Positions 1-9,524 are shown, numbered from the stretch's first letter. The stretch is DNA of 35,218 bases from Sanchytrium tribonematis (GCA_018985235.1 JADGIG010000038.1:1-35218), one strand, 5' to 3'. Notes: a model not told the origin generated them from the letters alone. Program-made: numbers and translations.

Positions 1-1017
1 TCTAGATTATTGTATCCTTTAGAGTTTATACATGATTCACCTGCGCCTCTTGAATTGATTGAAAAAATTAATCATATAGGAGATCAAAAGACTCCTGACC
101 TTGTTAGAAGGCTATCTGTTGACGACAAGTCTGACAAAAGGCGAAAGAGCATCAATGACAAGAATATATCTCAATCAGTCGGAGCGAATTTGGGGTCTGA
201 ATTTAAACCGGAAGATATACCAGTTCCTTTGATACAAAGAACGCACTCCACAAAGCCAAGTATTGATAGAAAACTAGAACATGATCATATCCAAGAAGTT
301 CAACGTAGCCCTGAAGTGACCGAAATCATATCAAAAATGTTTGGCGATAATGAAAAAGACAATTCTCAAAAAGATGTTTCAAAAGAAATGGAACATGACT
401 CTACGCAGGTTGAAGATCACAGCAAATCTAGCGAAACGACAAAAGATTCCCCATCTACTGCCCCAACCAGTAGGTTGAGTAAATTCGCGGTAGGAACTTC
501 CTTTGTAGCTAGAAAAGTACAAAAAACGATAGTATCTGCAAAAGAAAGCTTTGTAGCGCCTCCCGCTCCTGCCAAAACAAACAGCATTCCCTCTGCATCG
601 ACTGATGAATTGAATTTGGCAACTAATGCCAAACTGAAAAATCTCAGCAGCAACATAGGCAAGTATTTAGATGATTACTCGAAACAGCATCAACAATTAA
701 AAGGTGATGTGGAGGAGGATCCTTCTATATTGGTGTCTAACAATCAATCAATTACTCCAATTAAATATATGTCATCGACTGAAAATCTTGAGCAAATTGA
801 AGAACCAAAAACAAAAATCTCTAACGCAAATTCTAGTGAGCAATTGGATAGCCATGGCCTTCTTAATCTAGAGGATCTTAAATCAAAACTCCCACTTCAA
901 AAATCTCATCAACATATTGAAGAAAAACAATCATTGCACTCGGGATCTGAAAAAATCGTAAATGACCACAATGATAACACAATGACTGCCCAAAATTTGG
1001 TGGATCTCCTTCAGTGA
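1..1017 (+). CDS. 3' part of an unrecognised Ser/Lys-rich protein
   Basis: The frame is open at the left edge, so only the C-terminal 338 residues are visible; the stop is TGA at 1015-1017. I do not recognise the family. The visible part is hydrophilic, rich in Ser, Lys, Glu, Asn and Gln, and looks mostly disordered. The first 35 residues (LLYPLEFIHDSPAPLELIEK and following) look more structured and may be the end of a folded domain upstream. Around residues 158-185 a stretch including FVARKVQKTIVSAKESF could form a basic amphipathic helix. It ends near an acidic/leucine segment (QNLVDLLQ). It converges on the transporter gene with 31 nt between the stops. No membrane segment or catalytic motif is seen. 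Confidence 0.7.
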   Translation, partial: SRLLYPLEFIHDSPAPLELIEKINHIGDQKTPDLVRRLSVDDKSDKRRKSINDKNISQSVGANLGSEFKPEDIPVPLIQRTHSTKPSIDRKLEHDHIQEVQRSPEVTEIISKMFGDNEKDNSQKDVSKEMEHDSTQVEDHSKSSETTKDSPSTAPTSRLSKFAVGTSFVARKVQKTIVSAKESFVAPPAPAKTNSIPSASTDELNLATNAKLKNLSSNIGKYLDDYSKQHQQLKGDVEEDPSILVSNNQSITPIKYMSSTENLEQIEEPKTKISNANSSEQLDSHGLLNLEDLKSKLPLQKSHQHIEEKQSLHSGSEKIVNDHNDNTMTAQNLVDLLQ

Positions 1018-1048
1018 GTTTTATTTATTACAAATGAGATAATTGCTA

Positions 1049-1981
1049 TTATGCGTCAGTTTCATTAAAACTTTTTCTTTTTCCTGTTTTACCAACTTCT
1101 TCTTCCTCGTCGTCTTGCTTTTCATACGAGTCTTCAACTTTAATAGTGTTCTTTTTACCAAGGAGCCACCCTCCCACTACTATTAGAAATGATCCATATA
1201 TCGATAGAAGTGGAATTTCTTCCCCTAGAAAAATTCCAATAAGGAATGCGAATAGTACTTCTGATGAGCGAACTGTCACTCCTATAACTGCCCCGACCTT
1301 CTGGAGTCCAGCATTTACAAGAAGCTGGCCAGCGGTTGCTAAAAGTCCTATTGATACAATTTTCAAATTCCAAACAAGCATTAGTCCGTCCTTGAGACTC
1401 AAAATAATTCCAATTAGCAACATGTATATAGATAGATAAAACACTAATTGAACAAAATGAGCTCTATCTCCGATTAATTTGATAAAAGTGACGGCCACAG
1501 CAGCCATGAATGCTTCGGTGACCGCTAGACTCGATCCAAGAAAATCAGAGTAACTTTCCACCCAAGAATTTGGATGTGCAATAAGTGCACTTCCAAGCAA
1601 AACAACAATAACCGCAAATGTTTTCGCATACGATACTCTTTCTTGCAGAAAAATTCGAGCAAGAATTATGGAATATATTGGACTAGTCATGAATAATGCA
1701 GTAGCGGTGCTAACTGGGATTTGCTTGAGAGTTTGAAAATAAAGATAGACTGCGACCCCACCAGCCAACCCACGCAAGTTGAGAAGGAAATAAACGCTTG
1801 AACTTCCAAATGGGTTCAATTTTAAATAACAAGCATAAATTAATGAAATTATTGTCTGAATTAAAGCTCTGTAAAATAGCAAATTGGAAGCTGGAATTTC
1901 GTTAAGGTCTTTAATAATGAATGACATAATAGCTAAACATAATGATGACAAAACAATTTGTAAAAGACCAATGTTTATCAT
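1049..1981 (-). CDS. EamA/DMT-superfamily membrane transporter (SLC35G-like)
   Basis: The 310-residue protein is dominated by about ten hydrophobic helices arranged as two EamA-type halves, as in drug/metabolite transporters. Visible family features are the first-half pattern FYRALIQT followed by LRGLAGGVAVYLYFQTLKQI and PVSTATALFMTSPIYSIILA, and the matching VRSSEVLFAFLIGIFLGE in the second half. The C-terminus is an acidic/basic cytosolic tail (DDEEEEVGKTGKRKS). The open frame extends upstream only to a TTG; the first ATG, at 1981, directly precedes the first hydrophobic helix, so it was chosen. The substrate cannot be read from sequence: related fungal and animal proteins include nucleotide-sugar and metabolite carriers. 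Its upstream neighbour on the same strand, TRM10, ends 45 nt away. Confidence 0.85.
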   Translation of the reverse strand: MINIGLLQIVLSSLCLAIMSFIIKDLNEIPASNLLFYRALIQTIISLIYACYLKLNPFGSSSVYFLLNLRGLAGGVAVYLYFQTLKQIPVSTATALFMTSPIYSIILARIFLQERVSYAKTFAVIVVLLGSALIAHPNSWVESYSDFLGSSLAVTEAFMAAVAVTFIKLIGDRAHFVQLVFYLSIYMLLIGIILSLKDGLMLVWNLKIVSIGLLATAGQLLVNAGLQKVGAVIGVTVRSSEVLFAFLIGIFLGEEIPLLSIYGSFLIVVGGWLLGKKNTIKVEDSYEKQDDEEEEVGKTGKRKSFNETDA

Positions 1982-2026
1982 AAGCCACAGATCATTTATA
2001 AACAAGACTAAATTGTGGAAAATACT

Positions 2027-2593
2027 TTATTCTTTTTTTTCAATAATTTGTTTCCGTTGTGGAATAGTCTCTTGTATAAAATCCCAATTTCCATTTAAAT
2101 AAAAATTTAAAAGAATCGAGTAAACTTGATTAATTGTCAATACTGAAGATGTGGTTAAATTTACATGATCTGCTAAAGGAAGTCTAGCTGTTTGAATGTT
2201 GAGCTTGTCAGCCTTTTCTTTGCATAAATTTTTATGCCTATTTCTATCAACAATTCCACCAATTATATAAGTTTTAGTTGCATCGACTGTCTCCAATATA
2301 TTTTCAGAATCCGCTGTCAAATAAATAGCATCCGCATCAAGTATTAATTCATTTAATGGCTCTTTGTATAATTCTACATATTCAATATTCCACAATTTTG
2401 CATCCCTAATTTTCAATAAATTCCATATTTTTGGGGAACAACCAGCAACTATTAATTTGCTATTCGATTTGCTTTTCCGATTGGCAGAGTAGCAGGTTCT
2501 TACCTGATCCACCAAGGATTTGAGTTCCTTATGAGTCATGTATCTTTCAAAATCTACATCAATGCAAATTTCAAGTTGTACTTGTTGACCCAT
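2027..2593 (-). CDS. TRM10: tRNA (guanine-9-N1)-methyltransferase, Trm10 family
   Basis: The 188-residue protein is nearly all SPOUT methyltransferase domain. Trm10 hallmarks are the segment YIIGGIVDRNRHK, then the run from TARLPLADH to SVLTINQVYSILLNFY, and the terminal NGNWDFIQETIPQRK. The family methylates N1 of G9 in tRNA using S-adenosylmethionine. Yeast and animal members carry a lysine-rich N-terminal extension before the SPOUT domain; here the ATG at 2593 sits right at the domain edge (MGQQVQLEICIDVDFERYM). A stop lies in frame 24 nt further upstream and I found no acceptor matching the local intron pattern. The enzyme therefore appears naturally minimal. It is divergent to ATP12 across 135 nt. 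Confidence 0.9.
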   Translation of the reverse strand: MGQQVQLEICIDVDFERYMTHKELKSLVDQVRTCYSANRKSKSNSKLIVAGCSPKIWNLLKIRDAKLWNIEYVELYKEPLNELILDADAIYLTADSENILETVDATKTYIIGGIVDRNRHKNLCKEKADKLNIQTARLPLADHVNLTTSSVLTINQVYSILLNFYLNGNWDFIQETIPQRKQIIEKKE

Positions 2594-2728
2594 GTATTGA
2601 GGGGATTCCCAATTTCATATTATAAACCAAATTCGTCATAGTAATACTAGCATCAAGCAACTAGAAATTTTGGCACCTATTATTTGTTAAAATTTTCTTA
2701 ATATGACTGTAGAACGCTCCTTGATACA
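2594..2728. promoter_or_regulatory. divergent TRM10/ATP12 promoter region
   Basis: These 135 nt separate two divergent start codons and must hold both promoters and 5' leaders. Next to the TRM10 start lies the GC-rich near-palindrome GGGGATTCCC, unusual in this AT-rich DNA. Near ATP12 there are A/T runs (AAAATTTT) and a 9-codon upstream ORF. No further gene is visible. Confidence 0.5.
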
Positions 2729-2732
2729 ATGA
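2703..2732 (+). promoter_or_regulatory. uORF overlapping the ATP12 start codon
   Basis: ATG at 2703 opens a 9-codon frame that ends with TGA at 2730-2732. That stop overlaps the ATP12 ATG (2729-2731) in the sequence ATGA. If the transcript starts upstream of 2703, translation of ATP12 would need leaky scanning or termination-reinitiation. The transcript start is unknown. Confidence 0.35.
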
Positions 2733-3439
2733 GTGTGGTAGCTAACAAATTACTTAAGAACATCAAATTACATAAAGGAACCAACGGATTTGAATTACTA
2801 GCAAACGAAAAACAGCTAAAAATCAATAATATGCCAATTGTAATTCCCTTAAAGGCCAAATCATTTGCCGAATGCTTATTTTACGAATGGAAATTATTAA
2901 AAGAATTCAAACCTTCTAAACTTCCTTTATCTCAACTTTATTCAAGAGGAATGGATTTGAAAGATAAAGAAGCAAAAAACAAATGTATTGATCAATTACT
3001 TCAATTTTATAAGAATGATGCTATTTGTTTCCATGCAGAAACTCCTAGCAATTTGTCACAAATGCAAAATGAGAGGTATATACCTCTATTGAATACAATG
3101 AGAAAAAAATTTAATCTCGACATAAATACTACGAACTCCTTTTATATTGAGGTTAGCACGAATGACTTGAAGATTTTGCGCGACCTCCTTAATTCATATG
3201 ACAATCATAAGTTGAATGCCCTTGAACGCTCTGCTTTGACCGCCAAAAGCTTTTTAATCGGCTTGGCTCTTTGTAACAAAATTATTGATGCCGAGGAGGC
3301 TGCAAACTTGGCTAGATTGGAGACACTAGCACAAATTGAATGGTTTGGAGAGGTAGAAGACAGTCATGATGTGGACGAACATTATATGAAAAGAGAAATG
3401 TATGGAACACAGTTATACGTTGAAAATTTTATAGAATGA
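2729..3439 (+). CDS. ATP12: mitochondrial F1-ATPase assembly chaperone Atp12 (ATPAF2)
   Basis: The 236-residue protein matches Atp12, the matrix chaperone that binds the F1 alpha subunit before hexamer assembly. Visible features are the early segment PIVIPLKAKSFAECLFYEWK, the region ending CFHAETPSNLSQMQNERYIP, and the C-terminal block KSFLIGLALCNKIIDAEEAA followed by ARLETLAQIEWFGEVEDSHD, which is highly typical (family: L+ E. +Q...WG.VE..HD). The N-terminus is basic and could serve as a short targeting sequence. A 9-codon uORF ends within its start codon. It converges on FolD with no base between the two stop codons. Confidence 0.93.
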   Translation: MSVVANKLLKNIKLHKGTNGFELLANEKQLKINNMPIVIPLKAKSFAECLFYEWKLLKEFKPSKLPLSQLYSRGMDLKDKEAKNKCIDQLLQFYKNDAICFHAETPSNLSQMQNERYIPLLNTMRKKFNLDINTTNSFYIEVSTNDLKILRDLLNSYDNHKLNALERSALTAKSFLIGLALCNKIIDAEEAANLARLETLAQIEWFGEVEDSHDVDEHYMKREMYGTQLYVENFIE

Positions 3440-4303
3440 TTAAATATTTGCATTAAATTTCTCGTTCTGATATTTCTCTGCATCTGATAGATTTTTCATA
3501 AGCATCGCTACTGTCAAGGGTCCAACACCACCTGGAACAGGTGTTAAATATGACGCTTTTTGACTAGCGCTCTCGAAATGAATATCACCAACCAATTTAT
3601 AACCTTCCGTAGTTTCTATTGAATTGCACCCAACATCAACTACAACAGCATTCTCTTTTATCCATTCACCTCTTATAAATTCAGGAACCCCTATGGCCAC
3701 GATCAAAATATCCGCTAAATTGACCATTCTGGGTAATTCTTTAGTTTTTGAATGACAAAAGGTCACAGAGGCGCCCTCTCTAAGTAACAATTGACCCGCT
3801 GGTCTGCCGACAAGATCACTTATACCAACAATAACACAATGTGCACCTTTAAGTTCAATTTCAGTTGATTTTACAATCTGCAAAATTCCGTTTGCAGTAC
3901 AGGGAATAAACAGAGGCGTATCTAATCTTGACGAAAGCTTCCCAATATTCAATCGATTGAGGCCATCCACATCTTTTATATCAGAAACTGCATTTAATAT
4001 TTCGATAGGATCAAAAGATTTTGGTAAAGGTAATTGCACAATTATCCCATGTACGGATCGGTCATTATTTAGTCTTTGTATGTTTTTTATCAAAGTCATT
4101 TCATCTGTATTTTCGTCATAAGAATGTATTTGGCATTCAAACCCGACCTTCTTTGCTGCATTCTGTTTCATTCTAATGTAGGTCGAAGAGTCACTTCGTT
4201 CTCCCACATGAATTATGGCTAGAGTGGGTCTACTTGAGTGCTTTTGCGTTTTTAGAATGTCCATTATTGATGCGGCGAGTGCTTTTCCATTAATTATTTT
4301 CAT
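3440..4303 (-). CDS. methylenetetrahydrofolate dehydrogenase/cyclohydrolase (FolD/MTHFD family)
   Basis: The 287-residue protein is a complete FolD-type enzyme, which interconverts 5,10-methylene-THF, methenyl-THF and 10-formyl-THF. The catalytic Tyr-x-x-x-Lys is in SSTYIRMKQNA; VHGIIVQLPLP, the folate-site DVDGLN and the dinucleotide-site VIVGISDLVGRP are present. The family signature near the C-terminus is PVPGGVGPLTVAML. The frame runs upstream to a TTG, but the first ATG (4303) gives the canonical start MKIINGKALA, so it was used; this form has no obvious mitochondrial presequence and no formyl-THF synthetase domain. Cofactor preference (NAD or NADP) is not decided by what I can see. Its stop abuts that of ATP12. 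Confidence 0.95.
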   Translation of the reverse strand: MKIINGKALAASIMDILKTQKHSSRPTLAIIHVGERSDSSTYIRMKQNAAKKVGFECQIHSYDENTDEMTLIKNIQRLNNDRSVHGIIVQLPLPKSFDPIEILNAVSDIKDVDGLNRLNIGKLSSRLDTPLFIPCTANGILQIVKSTEIELKGAHCVIVGISDLVGRPAGQLLLREGASVTFCHSKTKELPRMVNLADILIVAIGVPEFIRGEWIKENAVVVDVGCNSIETTEGYKLVGDIHFESASQKASYLTPVPGGVGPLTVAMLMKNLSDAEKYQNEKFNANI

Positions 4304-4344
4304 ACAACAAATTCCGTGTTTTAAAGTCGAAAATGACAAAAATT

Positions 4345-5079
4345 TTATTGCTTAAATATTGAATCCTCCTCTACGCCTTGAGCGGGCACAGGTTTCTCTC
4401 TACCCAGATTTTTCTTCGAAATCTTGCGCTCGTAGACGTCTAGTTTGTGTCTGCTTATATATTCTGGATTAGAGTATAGCAATTCACCTTTGCAAGGACC
4501 ACTAAAAACTCTTAGCGGCCACAAAGTCATTCTGGGCCCAATTTCGATAAGAGTTTCCTCGTCTTTCATCTCATAGTGTCTGATCCAAATGCGTCCATCA
4601 CATAAATTAAAGTGCATAACATGGTCAATAAAAGGCTTCGTCTTTGACATTTTTGGAATCTCAAAAATATTTGAAATTAAAGATTTGACAAGCTGCAATT
4701 CTGGATTATCAAAATCTTCTGAAAAACTTAAAATCATTCGCGAATGTTTGATGCAGTTGCCGTTGAATTTCAATTCTTCTAAAGTATGAATATTAGTAAG
4801 CAAAAATTGAATTCCATAACCCAATCTATCGGCCATATACAAATAGGTTTCTTCCTTTTTTTCTTCAAGGTAAAGAAAATATTTACACTCATTCATTTCT
4901 GCTAGTTCTAAGCATTCCATGACTCGCGAACACTTTGATTCTTTAACACTGTGTGGAAGAATTCCAAGTAAACTGGTAACTAAATGTCTAGGTCTAAATC
5001 CACATTTGTTAGTGGCGACTAAAACAGATTCATAATCATTCTCGGTTCTATCATCCATGATTTTGGACATTAACCCCAT
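4345..5079 (-). CDS. BRX1: ribosome biogenesis protein Brx1 (Brix domain)
   Basis: The 244-residue protein is a Brix-domain protein of the Brx1 type, needed for 60S subunit assembly in the nucleolus. Evidence in order: VATNKCGFRPRHLVTSLLGI, the acidic-hydrophobic ECKYFLYLEEKKEETYLYMA, the Brx1-specific LKFNGNCIKHSRMILSFSED, the PFIDHVMHF...DGRIWIRHYE block, and IEIGPRMTLWPLRVFSGPCK followed by LYSNPEYISRHK. The last features distinguish it from Rpf2, Ssf1 and Imp4. Three ATGs occur within the first eight codons (5079, 5070, 5058); all give nearly the same protein. It is about 50 residues shorter than yeast Brx1, mainly at the ends. The SRP68 stop lies 41 nt upstream on the same strand. Confidence 0.95.
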   Translation of the reverse strand: MGLMSKIMDDRTENDYESVLVATNKCGFRPRHLVTSLLGILPHSVKESKCSRVMECLELAEMNECKYFLYLEEKKEETYLYMADRLGYGIQFLLTNIHTLEELKFNGNCIKHSRMILSFSEDFDNPELQLVKSLISNIFEIPKMSKTKPFIDHVMHFNLCDGRIWIRHYEMKDEETLIEIGPRMTLWPLRVFSGPCKGELLYSNPEYISRHKLDVYERKISKKNLGREKPVPAQGVEEDSIFKQ

Positions 5080-5120
5080 TGTGTTGTACTTGCTCCTTCG
5101 AATTTTAAAAGTACCAAAAT

Positions 5121-6378
5121 TTATTTCTTTAGTAATCCGAAGAACGACCAGCCAGTATTATCATCTGTATTCATTACTTCGGGACTGCCAAATAGATAAT
5201 CATAAGCTAAATCGTAGAAAATAGGTTTAGAAGTACATATCGGCAACATCGGAAATCTCGACACTATAATATTGTTTGGAAAATGGCGGTCCACATTTTT
5301 GTCGATCGGGCAACCAAGGTGTGGATTTGATTTAAGAGTTCCGTCCTTCTAAGTGAACATAAGATACAAAAATTTGTTTTGCAACAATTCCGTTTTCTTT
5401 GGCTGCAAAATGTGGCGTTCTAGGTATTCCATATAGCTGTTCTATATCAGAAAATTCGATTTTTAGGCCTGAATAAGCACCTTTAGTAATGTTTGAGTGA
5501 CATACAGAGAGCTTATTCTCAAACTTCTCAAGATATAATTGCAAAGGATGATTATCTGTTATCAAGTCTTTTGCCAATATTTTAATGCTTCCTATGCGCT
5601 TTATAAATCTATGTATACTTTTACCTGCCTCAAATTCATTTTTAGAAAAATTATCTTTCAGATCCTCAACTCCCTCTATATACAGTTTTAAAAGCTGAAG
5701 GTACTGCTTTTCGAAGGAGTTCTGTTTCAATTTCTCAAGCGATCTTACAATGATACGATGAAATTGATCATACAAGCCCACTATTTTAGCCGCATCTCCC
5801 GTAAATTCCATTATTGAGAATGTTTCTGTTAACGATGCTCTGAATTTTTTGGATCCCAGCTCCATGATGTCTCCACTTGAACCCAAAGAAAAGCTTTTTA
5901 GATCCGATACAATTTCTGGCTTGGTATTTTTAAGCTGCAACTGATACAAGACTTGCTTTATAGAAATTTCACATGTCTTTTTCCAATCCTCAAAATAAGA
6001 AATAAGAGAGTCACCAATAGCTGGGTAATGTGGACCTTTAAAAAAGTTGATAGCCAGTTGAATATTAGAGAATGCTTTCTCATACAATTTAGCATACGTG
6101 CAATACAAACCAGATACACACGCAAAGTAAATCTTTTCTATATCATTCGGAGTTAGCTTGGACAATACAAGGTGCGCTTTTTTAAACTTTTTTAGCTTGT
6201 GTACTCTGTCTGAATGCATCATTCCTAGCGCAACATTTTTTTCAACTAAAAGTAGATTAGCTAAATGCGTATTATTTTTCTTTCGTTCTTTTTTTATTCT
6301 GCTTGATAAGCTTTTGGCGTATGTTTGATAATCATCGAAATGCAAATGATTGCTTCGTGACTGTGCAATAATATCCAT
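5121..6378 (-). CDS. SRP68: signal recognition particle subunit SRP68 (two exons)
   Basis: Exons are 6378-5368 and 5348-5121; removing 5349-5367 gives 412 residues. Exon 1 starts with FDDYQTYAKSLSSRIKKERK, matching the RNA-binding start of SRP68, and continues as a helical/TPR-like region (FACVSGLYCTYAKLYEKAFS). The junction reads AKQIF-KDGTLKSNP. Exon 2 carries the conserved tail PICTSKPIFYDLAYDYL and ends TGWSFFGLLKK, like the PCKPLFFDLA...GIFG tail by which SRP68 binds SRP72. Without splicing the frame stops before this tail, so the intron is strongly supported. The protein is about one third shorter than human SRP68 (about 620 residues). The frame extends to a TTG at 6405 but the first ATG is 6378. 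It acts in co-translational targeting to the ER. Confidence 0.9.
5349..5367 (-). other. 19-nt intron in SRP68
   Basis: On the minus strand it reads GTATCTTATGTTCACTTAG: 10 nt, TTCAC, then TTAG. It is phase 0. Removal joins the long SRP68 frame to the conserved C-terminal SRP72-binding tail. Confidence 0.9.
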
Positions 6379-6524
6379 AATGAAACAAGGAATCCTGACA
6401 GACAATTTTAAATCTCCTGGCTCAAAAGAATCATTTGCAATTTAAACAAATGGCATTAAGAGTCTAAAAGGTTCATTCAGGATGGAAATGTTGAGTGATT
6501 TACATTAATTTTTGAAACAAGTAA
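6379..6524. promoter_or_regulatory. divergent SRP68/stomatin-like promoter region
   Basis: This 146-nt gap between divergent ATGs has no convincing ORF. The only notable sequence is a small GC-richer patch (CTCCTGGCTC) in AT-rich DNA. Both promoters are inferred to lie here. Confidence 0.4.
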
Positions 6525-7461
6525 ATGGCTTATCAACCAGCTAATAATATTGAATTGCCAACGATCAATCAAGCTCAAGATGCTTTTGCAAGACCACCTC
6601 AAAAAACTCAAAAACCATACCAGCAAATATTACCAGTATCACAAGCGAATTACGGCTGTTACGAATCTATGATGACAACGATTGGTGATTGTCTAGGTTT
6701 TTTTGGTCAAGTTCCTTGTACAGCTTTATGTTTTCCAAATCCAATGAAGCAAATATCTCAAGGCAACGTTGGACTTGTTACCAAATTTGGAAAGTGCTAT
6801 AAAATTGTTGATCCTGGGCTGCACGCCATCAATGTTGCCACTGAAAAGATACTCGCAATAGATATTCGTGTTAAGGTTGAAGAGATTCCAAAGCAGTATG
6901 TTATGACTAGGGACAATGTTGGAATTAATGTCGACTCTGTTTTATATTGGCAAGTGACAGATCCCTATGTGGCAGCTTTCTTGATTAGGGATGTGCGTTT
7001 GGCTCTTATCGAAAGAACTCAAACAACTCTGAGAACAGTCATTGGATCAAGACATATGCAAGAGTGTGTTGAAAATCGAGATATTATTGCTCAAGAAATT
7101 ATGAAAGTGGTCGGACCAAGTGCAAAAACTTTCGGTGTGAGTGTCAACAGTATTCTGATCAAAGATATAGCATTTAGCAAGGAGCTTGAAGGTTTCATTT
7201 ACTTATTTAGGAGCATTGGCAAGTGCAGCTAAGCAAAGGCGAATTGGTGAGTCCAAGGTGATCGCAGCAAGAGCCGAGGTAGAAAGTGCAAAACTCATGA
7301 GAGAAGCTAGTGATATTCTTAGAAGTCCCGCAGCCATGCAAATCAGGTTTTTAGAATCACTTCAAACGATGAGTAAGGATCCTGGCACTAAGGTCGTATT
7401 CATGCCCAAAAATTCCAGTGTGCAAGAAATTACTAACACTGAAATGTTAAGAAGACTTTGA
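6525..7461 (+). CDS. stomatin-like SPFH/PHB-domain protein (two exons)
   Basis: Exons 6525-7191 and 7211-7461 encode 305 residues. After a Pro/Gln-rich start and a short cysteine-rich hydrophobic patch (residues about 44-70), the SPFH domain begins at KQISQGNVGLVTKFGKCYKI. It continues with DPGLHAINVATEKILAIDIR, TRDNVGINVDSVLYWQVTDP and RTQTTLRTVIGSRHMQECVE. The spliced junction reads KDIAFSKELEG-ALASAAKQ, followed by RRIGESKVIAARAEVESAKL, the standard coiled-coil end of stomatin domains. Family members scaffold membrane microdomains on inner or plasma membranes; which membrane applies here is not evident. Unspliced, the frame stops 14 codons into the junction. Confidence 0.92.
7192..7210 (+). 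other. 19-nt intron in the stomatin-like gene
   Basis: It reads GTTTCATTTACTTATTTAG: 10 nt, CTTAT, then TTAG. It is phase 1 and is the only one of the nine with GTT rather than GTA at the donor. Removal fuses two frames that together form one continuous SPFH domain. Confidence 0.93.
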
Positions 7462-7510
7462 ATTTAAATAAACTGCGTTACCATTTACCTTGTGAACTTG
7501 AAACATTAAA

Positions 7511-9471
7511 ATGAGTATTTTCGAATTAAATAATGGCATAGCTTCTCTTTTTGAAGATCGATTGCTTGTAGATAATTCTTCAGAGACACTGAATGTTGGA
7601 GCAAGTTGTGGTTGTTTTCACATGAACAAAATATTTGTAGGCACTTTCAAAGGAGAATTGGTTATTTTGTCGCCTGCCAGGCGAACAGAAAAAGTCATTG
7701 AGGCGCATAATGGGTGCGTCATAACTTGCAACTATTTTAATGACTGTATAATTACGACGGGAGAAGATGGAATGGCAAAAATGTGGTCTTCTAATGGTGC
7801 ACTTCGAGCAACACTGACAAAATCTATATTACCTATTAGAGCTGTCACATTGAATGCTAATTCCCTATTTTATGGGGTGCAAGATCGATTTTTCTCCACA
7901 GACATCTTTTCCTCTGTTAAAAAATCCTATCATGCAAATTTTATAGTTACAGCATTATTTAGTGTTGGTCCTTATCTTGTAGTCGGTGGTATAAATGGAA
8001 AACTGAAATTATTCGAAAACTTGAATCTACTGAAGGAAATCAATCTTGAGTCGAAAATCTTTTCGATTTGTTTAAATCTAGATTTGCAACTTATATACGT
8101 TGGCTTATTTAATCAGATTATGATTTTAGACCTAGCGCTCAGATCGGTCCAGAATTATACCGCAAACGGAATTGTTTATAATTTGTATAGCAAAGACAAC
8201 GGTCAAATTTATTTTATTACATCAAAAGAATGCGGTACTTTGTACTACTTTAAGCCATACTTCTCTTCAAAATTTATTGTTTCGTGTAGCGATTACTTGA
8301 CAATAGAGAATGTTTCTAGCAGCATATCACACGTCGTAGAGCATGATCCGAAGGACATTAAAAAAATCAAGTTCGGTAATGTAGTAATTCTGGTACTAAA
8401 AAACAAATTGCTGATATTCGATAATCAAGAATATATTATTGATGTTTCTTTTGAAGTACGTGATATCCAGCTGCACGATTGGTAATTTATAACTTATGAA
8501 GTGCGTTTTCCGTGTGGGATGAACTAAAAAACTGTCACATTTTCACCAACTCGGGGAAGTATCTTGGCGCATTAAGTACAGATAGCAAAATTTGGACTTC
8601 ATCCTTGAAAAGTGTTGCTTGTGTCAAAGACAACAAAATTACATTATATGATCATAATTTAAAAGAAATAGAGCATTTTATTCACAAAGTAAAGATTGAA
8701 AAGGTAATGCTCAACAATGATGGAAAAGTTCTCTTTCTAGACAGTAGCAGGGACTTGCATCTATATAATTTTAAGGATCTCAGATTCATTTCGAAAGACG
8801 TTACAGATTTTAGATGGGCAGATTCTGATGTTTTCGTTTATTGTGTTAATTCCGTGCTTCATTATCAGTTTGGAACTTATCTAATACCCGACCTTTTGCC
8901 AAAATCAAAGGTAGCGGTCAAGCTTCAATCCAATATATGTGAAATCATTTCTGTAAGTCCATCGATAGAATTTAGAATGGAGAATGGCGAAAATAAGACT
9001 TCTAGTATTCTGAGACCGCATATGATAGAATTTTTTAAACTATTGAAAAATTCCAAACTACATGAAGCTTCACGCCTTGCAGTGTTATCAAAAAAGGACT
9101 TTCTGTATGCTTGTTTATGCCAAGCAGCTATAGAGCAGAAAGACTTTGATGTCGTGCTTCTGTGTTGTACATATCTTCAGTTAAATGCTCAAACTTATTG
9201 CTTATTGAAATTTCAAAAATCTTTCGGGCTGTCATTATTAAAAGGCTCACTTGAGACATCGTTAGTGTTAAATGAATTTGAACAATACCAAAGAGAGCTG
9301 GAGGCGTTCAACTTTAGCTCGATGTTTGCGTTCTCAAGAAAATCTCCACAACACGAATCTTTGTTTGCATATTACAGGAGGCAATATCTCAAGCAGATTG
9401 GTCGCGAGGAATTTATAGATGAATACAAATCACTTGAAATCAAAACTCCAATCGAGGAGTTTGTTAAATAA
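7511..9471 (+). CDS. IFT80: intraflagellar transport protein IFT80 (two exons)
   Basis: Exons 7511-8481 and 8502-9471 encode 646 residues. The N-terminal half is a WD40 propeller; the repeat with CVITCNYFNDCIITTGEDGM...MWSSNGALRATL matches the IFT80 pattern of a GEDG-IWS-TG-LR-TL repeat. After the junction, CAFSVWDELKNCHIFTNSGK followed by YLG matches the IFT80 segment IAIRD...IFLFEASTGKPLG. The later helical part (FFKLLKNSKLHEASRLAVLS, YACLCQAAIEQKDFDVV) and the end AYYRRQYLKQIGREEFIDEY also fit. IFT80 is a subunit of IFT-B, needed to build cilia and flagella, so the organism should make a flagellum. It is shorter than the usual roughly 770 residues. The start ATG follows 49 nt after the preceding stop. 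Confidence 0.9.
8482..8501 (+). other. 20-nt intron in IFT80
   Basis: It reads GTAATTTATAACTTATGAAG: 11 nt, CTTAT, then GAAG. It is phase 2 with a non-TAG acceptor. The frame relation between the two exons requires a length of 3n+2, so 20 rather than 19. Confidence 0.85.
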
Positions 9472-9524
9472 ATTTAAATCAATTGTTTAAGATATTTGGA
9501 AATATTTAAAGGAGACTCTAAGAC

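Noticed and set aside
1010..1040. GTGAGT at the stop of the first gene as an intron donor
   Set aside because: No AG lies 19 or 20 nt away and no YTNAY-NNAG follows; the frame ends naturally just before the convergent gene.
4304..4339. N-terminal extensions to TTG or GTG codons (FolD, SRP68, importin-like, tyrosinase, HIT, enkurin, lipases, ACL4 and the transporter)
   Set aside because: Nuclear genes start at ATG; in each case the first in-frame ATG gives the family-consistent N-terminus, and the extensions would often overlap neighbours.
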